13,437 nucleotides of DNA from QHCE01 sp038260095 (GCA_038260095.1 JBBSOC010000060.1:1-13437); one strand, 5' to 3'. Shown: positions 6,963 to 13,274, counted from the stretch's first letter. Notes: generated by a model from the sequence alone, not told the origin. Translations and numbers: made by a program.

Positions 6963-7031
6963 CTTGCCACCCTACGGTGTCGATGTTGTTCGGTGCATCG
7001 GCATACCGTCGCTATGTAGGTGGATAAAAGC

Positions 7032-8252
7032 TCACTGAATGCAGGCGGCGCGTTCGCCGCCGGCGAGCCGTAGCCGCACCTTCTCGCCGGCTTGCACTTG
7101 ATCTGGCTGCCGCACTACCGTGCCGCTGTGCTGCTGCACGATCGCATATCCACGGTCCAGCGTGGCCTGGGGAGACAGCGCCGCGGTCCGAGCTTGCAGC
7201 GCCTTAACCTCGCTCTCGGCGAGGTTAAGGCTGTGACGTAGGTGTCTCCGGGCTCGATCAATGAACCCTTCGAGTTCACCTGCCCGCAGCTGCACCATGG
7301 TCATCGGAGCGGCGAATACGGGCCGGCTACGCACGGCGTCGAGCCGTTGTTGCTCCCGGCCGACGTGGGAGGTCACGCATCGTCGGGCCCGTTCCCGCAG
7401 CCCAATCAGCTGCTGAGTCTGCTCAGCTAGGTCTGGCACTACACGTTTACCGGCATCTGTGGGCGTGGAGCAGCGCACATCAGCCACCAAGTCCAGCAGC
7501 GGCGAGTCGGGCTCATGTCCAATGGCGCTGATCACCGGGGTCCGGCACCCAAATACCGCGCGGCACAGCGCTTCGTCGCTGAACGGCAGCAGATCCTCCA
7601 CCGAACCACCGCCTCGGGCGATGATGATGACATCGACGTCCGGATGCGCGTCCAGCTCACCCAGCGCGGAAATGACCTGAGGCACCGCCGAAGCACCTTG
7701 CACGGCCACGGTGCGTACCTCAAACTGCACTGCCGGCCACCGTCGAGCGGCGTTGTGCAGCACGTCGCGTTCAGCTGCGCTGGCTCGCCCGGTGATCAGC
7801 CCGACCCGATGCGGCAGGAACGGCAACGGTCGTTTTCGTTCGGGCGCGAAAAGCCCCTCGGCCGACATGAGTGCCTTAAGCTGCTCCAATCGGGCGAGTA
7901 GTTCACCGATCCCTACCGCCCGGAACTCCGAGGCCCGAAGCGAGAGAGTGCCGCGGGCAGCGTAGAACTCTGGTTTGGCCCGTGCCACTACGCGGGAACC
8001 TTCGGAAAGTCCATCTGCAATGCCGCGACGGCACGTCACCAACAGGCTTATCTCCGCCGAAGGATCACGTAGTGTGACGAACGCCATCGGTGATCCAGGA
8101 CGCCGGGTGAGCTCGGTAATCTGCCCTTCCACCCACACCTCGCCCAGCCGCGAGATCCATGCCCCAATCTTCTGGCTCACTACCCGAACTGGCCACGGCT
8201 GCTCGGCCGATGAGCGGGTGCTGGCGGTGTCGGTAACAGTAGCATTAGTCAC
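7032..8252 (-). CDS. xseA: Exodeoxyribonuclease VII large subunit
   Basis: This is the catalytic subunit of exonuclease VII, which processes single-stranded DNA into short fragments in repair. The 406-residue protein has an N-terminal OB fold (about 20-115, WVEGQITELTRRPGSPMAFV). The catalytic domain contains the conserved VDVIIIARGGGSVEDLLPF and PVISAIGHEPDSPLLDLVAD, followed by a long helical region and a C-terminal segment (ATLDRGYAIVQ). The start is GTG 8252. The stop codon of the upstream asparaginase-like gene overlaps it in the four bases GTGA (8252-8249), so translation may be coupled to that accessory gene. In mycobacteria xseA and ispH lie close together and divergent; here about 2.6 kb of other genes separates them. 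Co-transcription with the accessory genes would place exonuclease VII under their promoter unless an internal one exists. Confidence 0.96.
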   Translation of the reverse strand: MTNATVTDTASTRSSAEQPWPVRVVSQKIGAWISRLGEVWVEGQITELTRRPGSPMAFVTLRDPSAEISLLVTCRRGIADGLSEGSRVVARAKPEFYAARGTLSLRASEFRAVGIGELLARLEQLKALMSAEGLFAPERKRPLPFLPHRVGLITGRASAAERDVLHNAARRWPAVQFEVRTVAVQGASAVPQVISALGELDAHPDVDVIIIARGGGSVEDLLPFSDEALCRAVFGCRTPVISAIGHEPDSPLLDLVADVRCSTPTDAGKRVVPDLAEQTQQLIGLRERARRCVTSHVGREQQRLDAVRSRPVFAAPMTMVQLRAGELEGFIDRARRHLRHSLNLAESEVKALQARTAALSPQATLDRGYAIVQQHSGTVVRQPDQVQAGEKVRLRLAGGERAACIQ

Positions 8253-8815
8253 GGCCGCTGAGCATACGCCTCATTTATATGGGGTTCGGGTAGTCCGCTG
8301 AAGATCGTGGTGAATCGTCCTTCGTTCAGGAGCTTTGCCAACTCCTCTGGTGAGAAAATTTGGCCATTCGTGCATACATGCACTCCGGGGTTCAGCACCG
8401 CGAGTTGGGCATAGGCGAATCCAAGATTGAATCCACCGTTGGACATAGTGACGCCTTCGAGCGGAATTGTGGAACTCGTCAAAACGACAACGTTTTCAGT
8501 TGCGCCTAGATGCGATTGGAGAAATTGCGCCGTCTCGGGAAGCGTGTAGGTACCTTGAGTGACAATGAATTTTTTAGCGCTGCTGCGTGCGATCACGCCG
8601 GCGATTTCTTGGCGGTCTTGTATCGTCAGCCTTCGACTGTCCTTCATACACACCTGGGTAAAAAGTACAGGACGCGCCAGTTTTACCCGAGCAATGTACT
8701 GCGGAATCACCGAATTTTCTCGTGGCTCGATGGTGTCGAAATCGCCGTGGTAGGCAGAGTCGATGGTGCCACCGGTCATGATGAAGTGAACTTCTTCGTT
8801 CGCGGCGCTCATCAT
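8249..8815 (-). CDS. Short asparaginase-like domain protein with altered catalytic motif
   Basis: This 188-residue protein resembles the N-terminal catalytic domain of type I/II L-asparaginases and a family of short stand-alone asparaginase-domain proteins. TGGTI at 14-18 matches the first catalytic Thr motif (Thr17). VTQGTYTLPETA at 85-96 matches the second motif, normally (T)HGTDT(M)EETA. Here His is Gln87 and, more importantly, the catalytic Asp is Tyr90. The end (VLNPGVHVCTNGQIFSPEEL, then LLNEGRF) fits the short family, so it is probably complete rather than truncated. Its ATG overlaps the ACT gene's stop (ATGA 8815-8812) and its stop overlaps the xseA start (GTGA), giving a coupled operon. 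Hydrolysis of asparagine is doubtful with Tyr90. It could bind an amino acid or amide as a sensor or act on another substrate. No signal peptide is seen, so it is cytoplasmic. Confidence 0.75.
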   Translation of the reverse strand: MMSAANEEVHFIMTGGTIDSAYHGDFDTIEPRENSVIPQYIARVKLARPVLFTQVCMKDSRRLTIQDRQEIAGVIARSSAKKFIVTQGTYTLPETAQFLQSHLGATENVVVLTSSTIPLEGVTMSNGGFNLGFAYAQLAVLNPGVHVCTNGQIFSPEELAKLLNEGRFTTIFSGLPEPHINEAYAQRP

Positions 8816-9465
8816 GATTGTTGAAGTGCGGTGCGCAGCGCTGGAACGACACGTTCGGTATCTTCGGTGGGTACGAGCATCGTTATCTCGCCGCTCGATG
8901 ACATTACGTCCAGCACGTCGATTCCCTCCCAGGCCAGAATTTGTAGTGGTACGTGAAGCATATTGGATTCGTCCGGCTGTCGACTTCGTCGCTGCAGAGT
9001 GATCGCGGTGAGGTCCTCACGCCTCTGGGTGACTCGCTCGTTCGCCATCCACGACTCCACAATGCTTCGGAGCCCGAGGCTGAAGACCATTGAGGTTTCA
9101 TATGAACCACGAGCAAGGACGAAGAAAGATGACTGATCCTTGCGGGTCCGCATGAGGATTTCCGCCATGGTTGGGCCTAGTCGTTCGGAGTTTGTCACTG
9201 TGAGCTGCGTGAGATCGCTACGCAAGGACAGCCCGGCGAAATGCCGATGCGCGTGCTGGCTGGTAGCGGAGGTGAGGCTATCGCTAAGACGTTTGAGCGC
9301 CATCAGTACAGCTGGCTCACTCACTGGCTTTTTCAGGTCCTTGGCAATCTCGGGTTGTAGCTCCCGGGCGAGAGCCGACATGTTCACTAGCCCTCGTGCC
9401 AGCGCATCTCGCAGGTACGGCGAACGGGTAAGCTGTTGATCGATGCGGTCTTTGATGGTAATCAT
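8812..9465 (-). CDS. ACT-domain protein with N-terminal helical (HTH-like) region, putative regulator
   Basis: This 217-residue protein has a helical N-terminus (about 1-65: SPYLRDALARGLVNMSALAR, then SEPAVLMALKRL) that could be a DNA-binding or dimerisation domain. At the C-terminus, about 165-215, there is an ACT domain of aspartokinase style (LQILAWEGIDVLDVMSSSGE, ITMLVPTED). The stretch around 80-150 may be a second, divergent ACT-like unit. ACT domains usually bind amino acids and control a partner domain. It is first in the run ACT, asparaginase-like, xseA, xseB, and divergent from a GNAT gene across a spacer with a 16-bp palindrome over its own promoter. An amino-acid-responsive autoregulator is a reasonable hypothesis. 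The start is ATG 9465; no Shine-Dalgarno is visible in the A+T-rich leader. I recognise the ACT domain but not a named family. Confidence 0.65.
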   Translation of the reverse strand: MITIKDRIDQQLTRSPYLRDALARGLVNMSALARELQPEIAKDLKKPVSEPAVLMALKRLSDSLTSATSQHAHRHFAGLSLRSDLTQLTVTNSERLGPTMAEILMRTRKDQSSFFVLARGSYETSMVFSLGLRSIVESWMANERVTQRREDLTAITLQRRSRQPDESNMLHVPLQILAWEGIDVLDVMSSSGEITMLVPTEDTERVVPALRTALQQS

Positions 9466-9493
9466 GTTAAATTTATAACACTAATTTGAATAG

Positions 9494-9509
9494 TTGTACA
9501 ATTATACAA
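9494..9509. promoter_or_regulatory. 16-bp palindromic operator candidate in the ACT/GNAT spacer
   Basis: TTGTA (9494-9498) and TACAA (9505-9509) flank a centre that is itself symmetric apart from one pair (C9499 against A9504), so 14 of 16 bases obey the symmetry. It fully contains the minus-strand TATAAT box. A protein bound here would block the promoter of the ACT gene and might also affect the divergent GNAT gene. Confidence 0.6.
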
Positions 9510-9528
9510 ATTATTTTGGATTTGTCAG
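9501..9528 (-). promoter_or_regulatory. Near-consensus sigma70 promoter for the ACT/asparaginase-like/xseA run
   Basis: On the minus strand, CTGACA (9528-9523, five of six -35 positions) is followed after 16 bases by a perfect TATAAT (9506-9501). The predicted start is near 9494, leaving about 29 bases of leader before ATG 9465. A second possible pair, TTGTAC (9501-9496) and TATAAA (9477-9472), would give a leaderless transcript. The spacer is strikingly A+T rich compared with its surroundings. Confidence 0.6.
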
Positions 9529-9529
9529 A

Positions 9530-10201
9530 ATGATTCGTACCGTGTTTAACATGTCCACAACCTTCGCTACTTCGATCCACTTCGTAGAACATCCGACTTT
9601 CGACGCGAGAGTTGCCGCAAGCATTCGCCAGCTGCTCGTCGAGGTTGACAACGAATTTGTTCCCCCGCTCTCTTGCCGGAGCAGCACGACCACTAAGGAT
9701 TTCGTCGCTGTCAGCGACAGTGACGGTCCTGGCGAATACGTACGCCAAACCCTTTCCCAGCCATGCCTCGTGGCATTCCGGGATGACGCATTAGCCGGCT
9801 TCATGAGGCTCCACTTGCGTCACCACAACTCGGATCTCAATATCGGCGATCTGTGTACGTTTGTACGCACGGTGGTGACTAGTCACCGATACCGACGCCA
9901 AGGTGTGGCAACGCAGCTGTATGAGACTCTCTTTAAACTAGCGCCTGAATGTGCATCGCCGTTTGTCGCGACTCGTACGTGGAACGAAAACACCTCACAC
10001 ATCGCGCTGCTTGAGAAGCTTGGATTCCAGCAAGTGAACCGGTTGCAAGACGATAGGGGATGTGGAATCGATAGCTTGTACTTCGCTCGACCTTGCGCGC
10101 TGCCGGCCGGGCATTCAACTCCACGGTCCCTTGAAACCGAAGCAGCTAAACGCCTAGCAGAAGACTGCAAGTTAGGGCGCCGCTTGCAAGCCGCGCCATA
10201 G
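9530..10201 (+). CDS. GNAT-family N-acetyltransferase
   Basis: This 223-residue protein has a GNAT fold in its second half. Strands around FRDDALAGFMRLHLR (about 83-97) precede the acetyl-CoA pyrophosphate-binding motif A, RYRRQGVA at 120-127. After it come TRTWNENTSHIALLEKLGFQ and an aromatic end (IDSLYFARP), as in many GNATs (Asn-x-x-(S/A)-x-x-(L/F)-(Y/L)-x-K-x-G-F). The acceptor cannot be read from sequence. ATG 9530 has GGA upstream with 9-base spacing; ATG 9551 is an alternative and TTG 9494 starts inside the palindrome, so is unlikely. It is divergent from the ACT gene and probably shares its operator, suggesting a common signal. Acetylation of an amino acid or amine related to the ACT ligand is a hypothesis only. 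The C-terminal 30 residues are low in complexity. Confidence 0.8.
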   Translation: MIRTVFNMSTTFATSIHFVEHPTFDARVAASIRQLLVEVDNEFVPPLSCRSSTTTKDFVAVSDSDGPGEYVRQTLSQPCLVAFRDDALAGFMRLHLRHHNSDLNIGDLCTFVRTVVTSHRYRRQGVATQLYETLFKLAPECASPFVATRTWNENTSHIALLEKLGFQQVNRLQDDRGCGIDSLYFARPCALPAGHSTPRSLETEAAKRLAEDCKLGRRLQAAP

Positions 10202-10240
10202 GTACTGTGTAGGTGGGGCTCTTGCAGTGTGCTCTATCCC

Positions 10241-10522
10241 TCAGCCTGGGTAGTAGTAGGCCTTTGCGCGATGACGCACAGCTACCACAGTCACCTGACG
10301 AGCTGTGTCGTCAACAGAATAGAAAACCCGGTACGAGCCTCGATAGGCACTTAATAGACCTCTATACGGTTCATCCAACGCCTTGCCTACTCGAAAGGGC
10401 TCTTCTGCAAGTGCTCCTTCGGCAAACATGATTACAGAGTCAGCAACACGGCGCGGGGTCCGGCTAGACGCTAGATCTTTCTGTGCAGAGCGGGTCCAGA
10501 CGATGGAAAATTTTTCGCTCAT
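10241..10522 (-). CDS. RelE/ParE-superfamily toxin
   Basis: This 93-residue basic protein of the RelE/ParE fold is the toxin of a type II pair. It has the usual N-terminus (FSIVWTRSAQKDL), a middle PFRVGKALDEPYRGLLSA, then GSYRVFYSVDD and a C-terminal RHRAKAYYYPG. The Arg in YRV, the Arg in HR and the final Tyr residues correspond to the residues RelE uses to cut mRNA on the ribosome. It is thus more likely an mRNA interferase than a gyrase poison. Its ATG overlaps the antitoxin stop (ATGA 10522-10519), with antitoxin first, the standard order. It lies convergent to the GNAT gene. Confidence 0.9.
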   Translation of the reverse strand: MSEKFSIVWTRSAQKDLASSRTPRRVADSVIMFAEGALAEEPFRVGKALDEPYRGLLSAYRGSYRVFYSVDDTARQVTVVAVRHRAKAYYYPG

Positions 10523-10773
10523 CGAGTTTTAAGGAGTGCTTGGCGGACTTCGTCCGTACTGACTATATCGCCAGCTTCCAGGTCCCGTAGACCCGCGCCT
10601 ATCGCGTCCACTGCTGCTGGATCACGAAGTACGCGCGCTGTTTCCACCAAAGAATCCAGACGTGACTCTGGAACTATGTAAGCGCGCTGACCGTCTGGCA
10701 ACAAAACATCCACTACGGTGTCTCGACTCCATGCCTCACTTAAATATGGATCTAATGGCTCCTGAGCGGTCAT
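10519..10773 (-). CDS. Type II antitoxin, Phd/YefM-like
   Basis: This 84-residue acidic partner of the downstream RelE-type toxin has an N-terminal half (VVDVLLPDGQRAYIVPESRLDSL) that fits the DNA-binding part of Phd/YefM-like antitoxins. The C-terminal half (LRDPAAVDAI, GLRDLEAGDIVSTDEVRQAL) is the characteristic toxin-binding tail. I favour ATG 10773 because GAAGG lies 10 bases upstream. ATG 10782 adds three residues and would sit against that site. Antitoxins of this type usually repress their own operon together with the toxin. I saw no strong palindrome in the 125-base spacer to ispH, but a TAGACT box six bases before ATG 10782 could support a leaderless start. Confidence 0.8.
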   Translation of the reverse strand: MTAQEPLDPYLSEAWSRDTVVDVLLPDGQRAYIVPESRLDSLVETARVLRDPAAVDAIGAGLRDLEAGDIVSTDEVRQALLKTR

Positions 10774-10894
10774 GTGTATCATGCCTTCAGTCTAAACCAG
10801 TTCAGGCAGAAATCGTCCCTTCATCTACCCGCACTATGAGAAACAGTTCGCTGGTGATGGGGATGGCCGTCAATCGGAGGCTCGGCCGTCGGCT

Positions 10895-10900
10895 TACCAT
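10895..10900 (+). promoter_or_regulatory. Possible -10 box for a leaderless ispH transcript
   Basis: TACCAT fits the actinobacterial TANNNT -10 form, and exactly seven bases separate it from ATG 10908, as expected for a leaderless mRNA. No well-spaced Shine-Dalgarno precedes this ATG (the nearest GGAGG is 27 bases away). The box is short and no clear -35 is seen. Confidence 0.35.
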
Positions 10901-10907
10901 TGCAGGC

Positions 10908-11942
10908 ATGGCCGCTAAACGAGTGCTACTTGCCGCGCCGCGGGGCTACTGTGCCGGCGTTGATCGAGCGGTAATCACCGTGGAGAAGGCGTTGGAACAT
11001 TACGGCCCCCCGGTGTATGTCCGCAAACAGATCGTGCATAACAAGCACGTAGTTTCATCCCTGGAACGGCGCGGCGCGGTTTTTGTCGAGGAAACGGACG
11101 AGGTGCCTGAGGGTGCTGTTGTCGTATTCTCCGCGCACGGTGTGGCACCGCAGGTGCATGAGCAAGCTAAAGCGCGCAATCTCCGTACCATCGACGCCAC
11201 CTGTCCGCTGGTCACCAAGGTGCACAATGAGGCCCGCCGATTCGCCGCTGATGACTACGACATTCTGCTGATCGGACATCAAGGCCACGAAGAGGTCGTT
11301 GGCACGCAGGGTGAGGCGCCAGCTCATACGCAGATCGTGGATAACCCCGCTGCCGCTGACGACGTGAGCGTGCGCGATGAGTCCAAGGTTGTGTGGTTGT
11401 CCCAAACCACGCTTAGCGTGGACGAAACCATGGAGACGGTCGGCAAGCTACGAGAGCGTTTCCCGTTGCTACAATCTCCCCCCAGCGACGACATTTGCTA
11501 CGCCACGCAGAACCGGCAGCAGGCAGTCAAGCAGATTGCTCCCGAATGCGACCTGGTGATCGTGGTCGGTTCGGCCAACTCGTCAAACTCAGTCCGACTG
11601 GTAGAAGTGGCGTTAGAGGCCGGGGCCACCGCATCGTATTTGGTCGACTACGCCCACGAGATCGATGAAGCGTGGCTCGCTGACGTGCACACCGTCGGGG
11701 TAACTTCGGGCGCTTCAGTGCCCGAAGAGCTGGTCGATGGCGTACTCGACTGGTTGGCGCCGCGAGGATACGACGACGTTCGTACGGTCTCGACAGCGCA
11801 AGAAACCCTGACCTTCTCCCTACCGCAGCAGCTCAAGCGAGAGCTGCGAAGCGCGGCTCCGCGCTCCACACTCACTGCCGCGAATATTGTCGAATCGATG
11901 GAGACGATCCGCAATGAGCGGAACGCCGGTGCGCAGCCGTGA
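10908..11942 (+). CDS. ispH: 4-hydroxy-3-methylbut-2-enyl diphosphate reductase
   Basis: IspH (LytB) is the last enzyme of the MEP pathway. It reduces HMBPP to isopentenyl and dimethylallyl diphosphate using a [4Fe-4S] cluster. The 344-residue protein keeps the three cluster cysteines: Cys15 (RGYCAGVDRA), Cys99 (DATCPLVTKVH) and Cys197 (DICYATQNRQ). It also has HNKHVV (44-49), SAHGV (76-80), GHEEVVGT with the catalytic Glu129, SQTTLS (165-170) and the substrate-binding SSNS. The open frame reaches back to 10662 but runs through the divergent antitoxin gene, so ATG 10908 (MAAKRVLLAAPRGYC) is the real start. Its stop overlaps GTG 11939, the start of a PIN-domain remnant. In mycobacteria ispH lies close to xseA; here the ACT/GNAT cassette and a toxin-antitoxin pair intervene. 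Confidence 0.97.
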   Translation: MAAKRVLLAAPRGYCAGVDRAVITVEKALEHYGPPVYVRKQIVHNKHVVSSLERRGAVFVEETDEVPEGAVVVFSAHGVAPQVHEQAKARNLRTIDATCPLVTKVHNEARRFAADDYDILLIGHQGHEEVVGTQGEAPAHTQIVDNPAAADDVSVRDESKVVWLSQTTLSVDETMETVGKLRERFPLLQSPPSDDICYATQNRQQAVKQIAPECDLVIVVGSANSSNSVRLVEVALEAGATASYLVDYAHEIDEAWLADVHTVGVTSGASVPEELVDGVLDWLAPRGYDDVRTVSTAQETLTFSLPQQLKRELRSAAPRSTLTAANIVESMETIRNERNAGAQP

Positions 11943-11977
11943 CGGTTGTCGATGCCAATGTCAGTATCTACGGATCA
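11939..11977 (+). pseudogene. N-terminal scrap of a PIN-domain (VapC-like) gene
   Basis: GTG 11939 overlaps the ispH stop as GTGA and begins VTVVDANVSIY, the typical first strand of PIN-domain toxins (hydrophobic residues, then D-(T/A/S)-N-x-x-x-Y, with the first catalytic Asp). After about 13 residues the likeness ends, because the frame enters the 3' end of the minus-strand toxin gene. The fragment is short, so the match could be chance. The PIN-like tail found at 12652-12795 on the same strand strengthens it. Confidence 0.5.
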
Positions 11978-12356
11978 TGCCCGGAACCTTGTCAAACCCA
12001 CTGTCGAAACTCATGATCGTCTCTATGCTGTGAACACGCATCACGGCTACGTGTAACGCATCACGCGCGGAGAGCCTATGGCCGCCTAGCAGGATCTGTT
12101 TGGCGAGCTCGGCAGCTTTCCGATCCACCGGAAAGACGTTGTCCACAAGTGGCAGTACAGCGTCAAAAGCGGGTTGAATAGCTTCTGGTCGCTTGATCGC
12201 GGAGTATCTGTGTAAGATCTCTTGCAGGACTTCTGCGTCGGTAACTAAAGATTCGCCCTTGCTTACGGCAGTTTCCAACAGGCGTTGAGCTGTACGTTTG
12301 TGCTGATGTTCTTTACCAACCAGATACATTGGGATATTGGAATCCACAAAAATCAT
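11961..12356 (-). CDS. vapC: PIN-domain ribonuclease toxin, VapC-like
   Basis: This 131-residue PIN-domain toxin is of the VapC type, whose members cut RNA, often tRNA or rRNA, with metal-bound acidic residues. All expected acids are present: Asp5 (FVDSNIPMY), Glu46 (DAEVLQEIL), Asp99 (LSARDALHVAVM) and Asp118 (SFDSGFDKV). It appears intact and active. ATG 12356 overlaps the antitoxin stop (ATGA 12356-12353); the longer frame from 12383 runs inside the antitoxin gene and is rejected. Its 3' end reaches to within 20 bases of the ispH stop. The pair lies between scraps of another PIN gene in the opposite orientation. Confidence 0.92.
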   Translation of the reverse strand: MIFVDSNIPMYLVGKEHQHKRTAQRLLETAVSKGESLVTDAEVLQEILHRYSAIKRPEAIQPAFDAVLPLVDNVFPVDRKAAELAKQILLGGHRLSARDALHVAVMRVHSIETIMSFDSGFDKVPGMIRRY

Positions 12357-12610
12357 GCGGCGCTCTGTCCTAGGTAGCCGCATTCGATCTCTGAAAGCAT
12401 TGTCGCGATATCACCAGCTGGAAAGTTGTGTTCAGCAGCTGAGCGGATAGATTGTAGTTTCCGAGCTGGATCACTGGTGCTTTCACGTTGGCGAGCTGTG
12501 CGGATAACTTGCCGGGTCCATTCGGATACAGTGAGCCCGTGTCGCTGTGCGGTTTCTCGGATTTCGGCTAGCTCGCTCTCATCAACAAGAACCTGCAATC
12601 GCATACTCAT
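12353..12610 (-). CDS. vapB: VapB-type antitoxin, ribbon-helix-helix-like
   Basis: This 85-residue antitoxin precedes and overlaps the PIN toxin gene. The N-terminus (SMRLQVLVDESELAEIRETA, then GLTVSEWTRQVIRTAR) has the strand-helix-helix pattern of ribbon-helix-helix repressors. The C-terminal tail (NFPAGDIATMLSEIECGYL) would wrap the toxin. The frame opens at ATG 12625, with further ATGs at 12610 and 12604. All three lie in or beside a palindrome, and 12610 gives the most usual N-terminus. No clear Shine-Dalgarno is seen, so the start is uncertain by a few codons. The operator below suggests self-repression. Confidence 0.85.
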   Translation of the reverse strand: MSMRLQVLVDESELAEIRETAQRHGLTVSEWTRQVIRTARQRESTSDPARKLQSIRSAAEHNFPAGDIATMLSEIECGYLGQSAA

Positions 12611-12631
12611 GGCATGAGTATGCATTACTCA
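12601..12631. promoter_or_regulatory. Operator array over the vapB start: three TACTCA/TGAGTA half-sites
   Basis: Bases 12601-12623 form a perfect palindrome with 11-base arms (GCATACTCATG and CATGAGTATGC) around one central base. A further TACTCA at 12626-12631 pairs with TGAGTA at 12615-12620. Thus three half-sites of alternating orientation start at 12604, 12615 and 12626, exactly 11 bases apart, on one face of the helix. This suits cooperative binding by ribbon-helix-helix dimers and covers the antitoxin start region. Confidence 0.75.
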
Positions 12632-12651
12632 CGCGACAGTAACAAGGCTAG

Positions 12652-12795
12652 TGTGGCATTTCCGTGGAGTCTTGGATATTTACCAACCTACATGTCGTAG
12701 TTGCCCTGGCCGAGCGATTCGATGAATCCTTCATCACCGGCGACCTCAAACTCAGTCCTGTGGCGATCAGCTGCGATGCGCCGTCGTTACGTTAA
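12652..12795 (+). pseudogene. C-terminal scrap of a PIN-domain (VapC-like) gene
   Basis: A short open stretch without a start codon, ending at TAA 12793-12795, reads HVVVALAERFDESFITGDLKLS near its middle. This matches the last part of PIN toxins ((D)xxYVALAExLdxPLlTxDxrLa), including the final catalytic Asp in TGD. The expected Asp-Ala before the first helix is missing. Together with the N-terminal scrap at 11939 on the same strand, it suggests a former toxin gene now split by the vapBC pair. The middle of that gene, some 70-80 residues, is absent. Confidence 0.55.
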
Positions 12796-12824
12796 ATACG
12801 CTGTGACTACGCAAAGCAGGTCAG

Positions 12825-13274
12825 TCAATTTGATTTTGCCCAGTCGTCGAAAGCGTGGAGCATCTTTCGTCGGCTGATGTCACCGTCGTATTCCGAGCCG
12901 TACCACGCGTCGAGAATTGCGGATAGATCGATGTCGTTGAGCATCCACGACGCGATACACAGCACATTTGCGGCGTCATATACCCGCGCCCACTCTGCAT
13001 TTTTCGTGCTGCTGCAGAGGCTGGCTCGAATGCCCGAGAATCGGTTCGCGCCGATCTCTACGCCAGCACCAGTGCCGCAGACGAGAATCCCTGTGTCACC
13101 ATCTGCTTTTCGGATTGCTTCTGTCACTTGTGGAATGAACTCTTGTAAGCTCGCGGCCGGATTTTGACCTGCCCGGTAGCCGAATTCGACGTACTGCTTG
13201 TCTTTGTCGGCAAGGTAGGTCCGGATAGCAACTAATGCTGGCTCGGCGAAACGATCACCCGCAATGTAGATCAA
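12825..13274 (-). CDS. RpiB/LacAB-family sugar-phosphate isomerase
   Basis: This 149-residue member of the family interconverts aldose and ketose phosphates (ribose-5-P/ribulose-5-P in RpiB, others in LacAB and tetrulose-phosphate isomerases). It has IYIAGDRFAE at the N-terminus, the catalytic loop VCGTGAGVEIGANRFSGIRA with Cys66, and ANVLCIASWML. TTG 13274 is well supported by AAAGGA with 9-base spacing. Two usual residues differ: the DHAG-type motif reads DRFA (Asp7, Arg8), and the active-site His usually found before (N)DANVL is Tyr99. Its substrate is therefore unlikely to be assignable from family alone. It stands alone next to an IS630 element; no sugar kinase or transporter is in view. 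Confidence 0.85.
   Translation of the reverse strand: MIYIAGDRFAEPALVAIRTYLADKDKQYVEFGYRAGQNPAASLQEFIPQVTEAIRKADGDTGILVCGTGAGVEIGANRFSGIRASLCSSTKNAEWARVYDAANVLCIASWMLNDIDLSAILDAWYGSEYDGDISRRKMLHAFDDWAKSN

Noticed and set aside
7515..7901. 128-codon plus-strand open frame inside xseA
   Set aside because: It is antisense to a well-conserved catalytic domain and shows no protein-like pattern of its own.
10662..10907. Open frame extending IspH upstream by 82 codons
   Set aside because: It runs antisense through the antitoxin gene; the IspH family starts at MAAKRVLLAAPRGYC.
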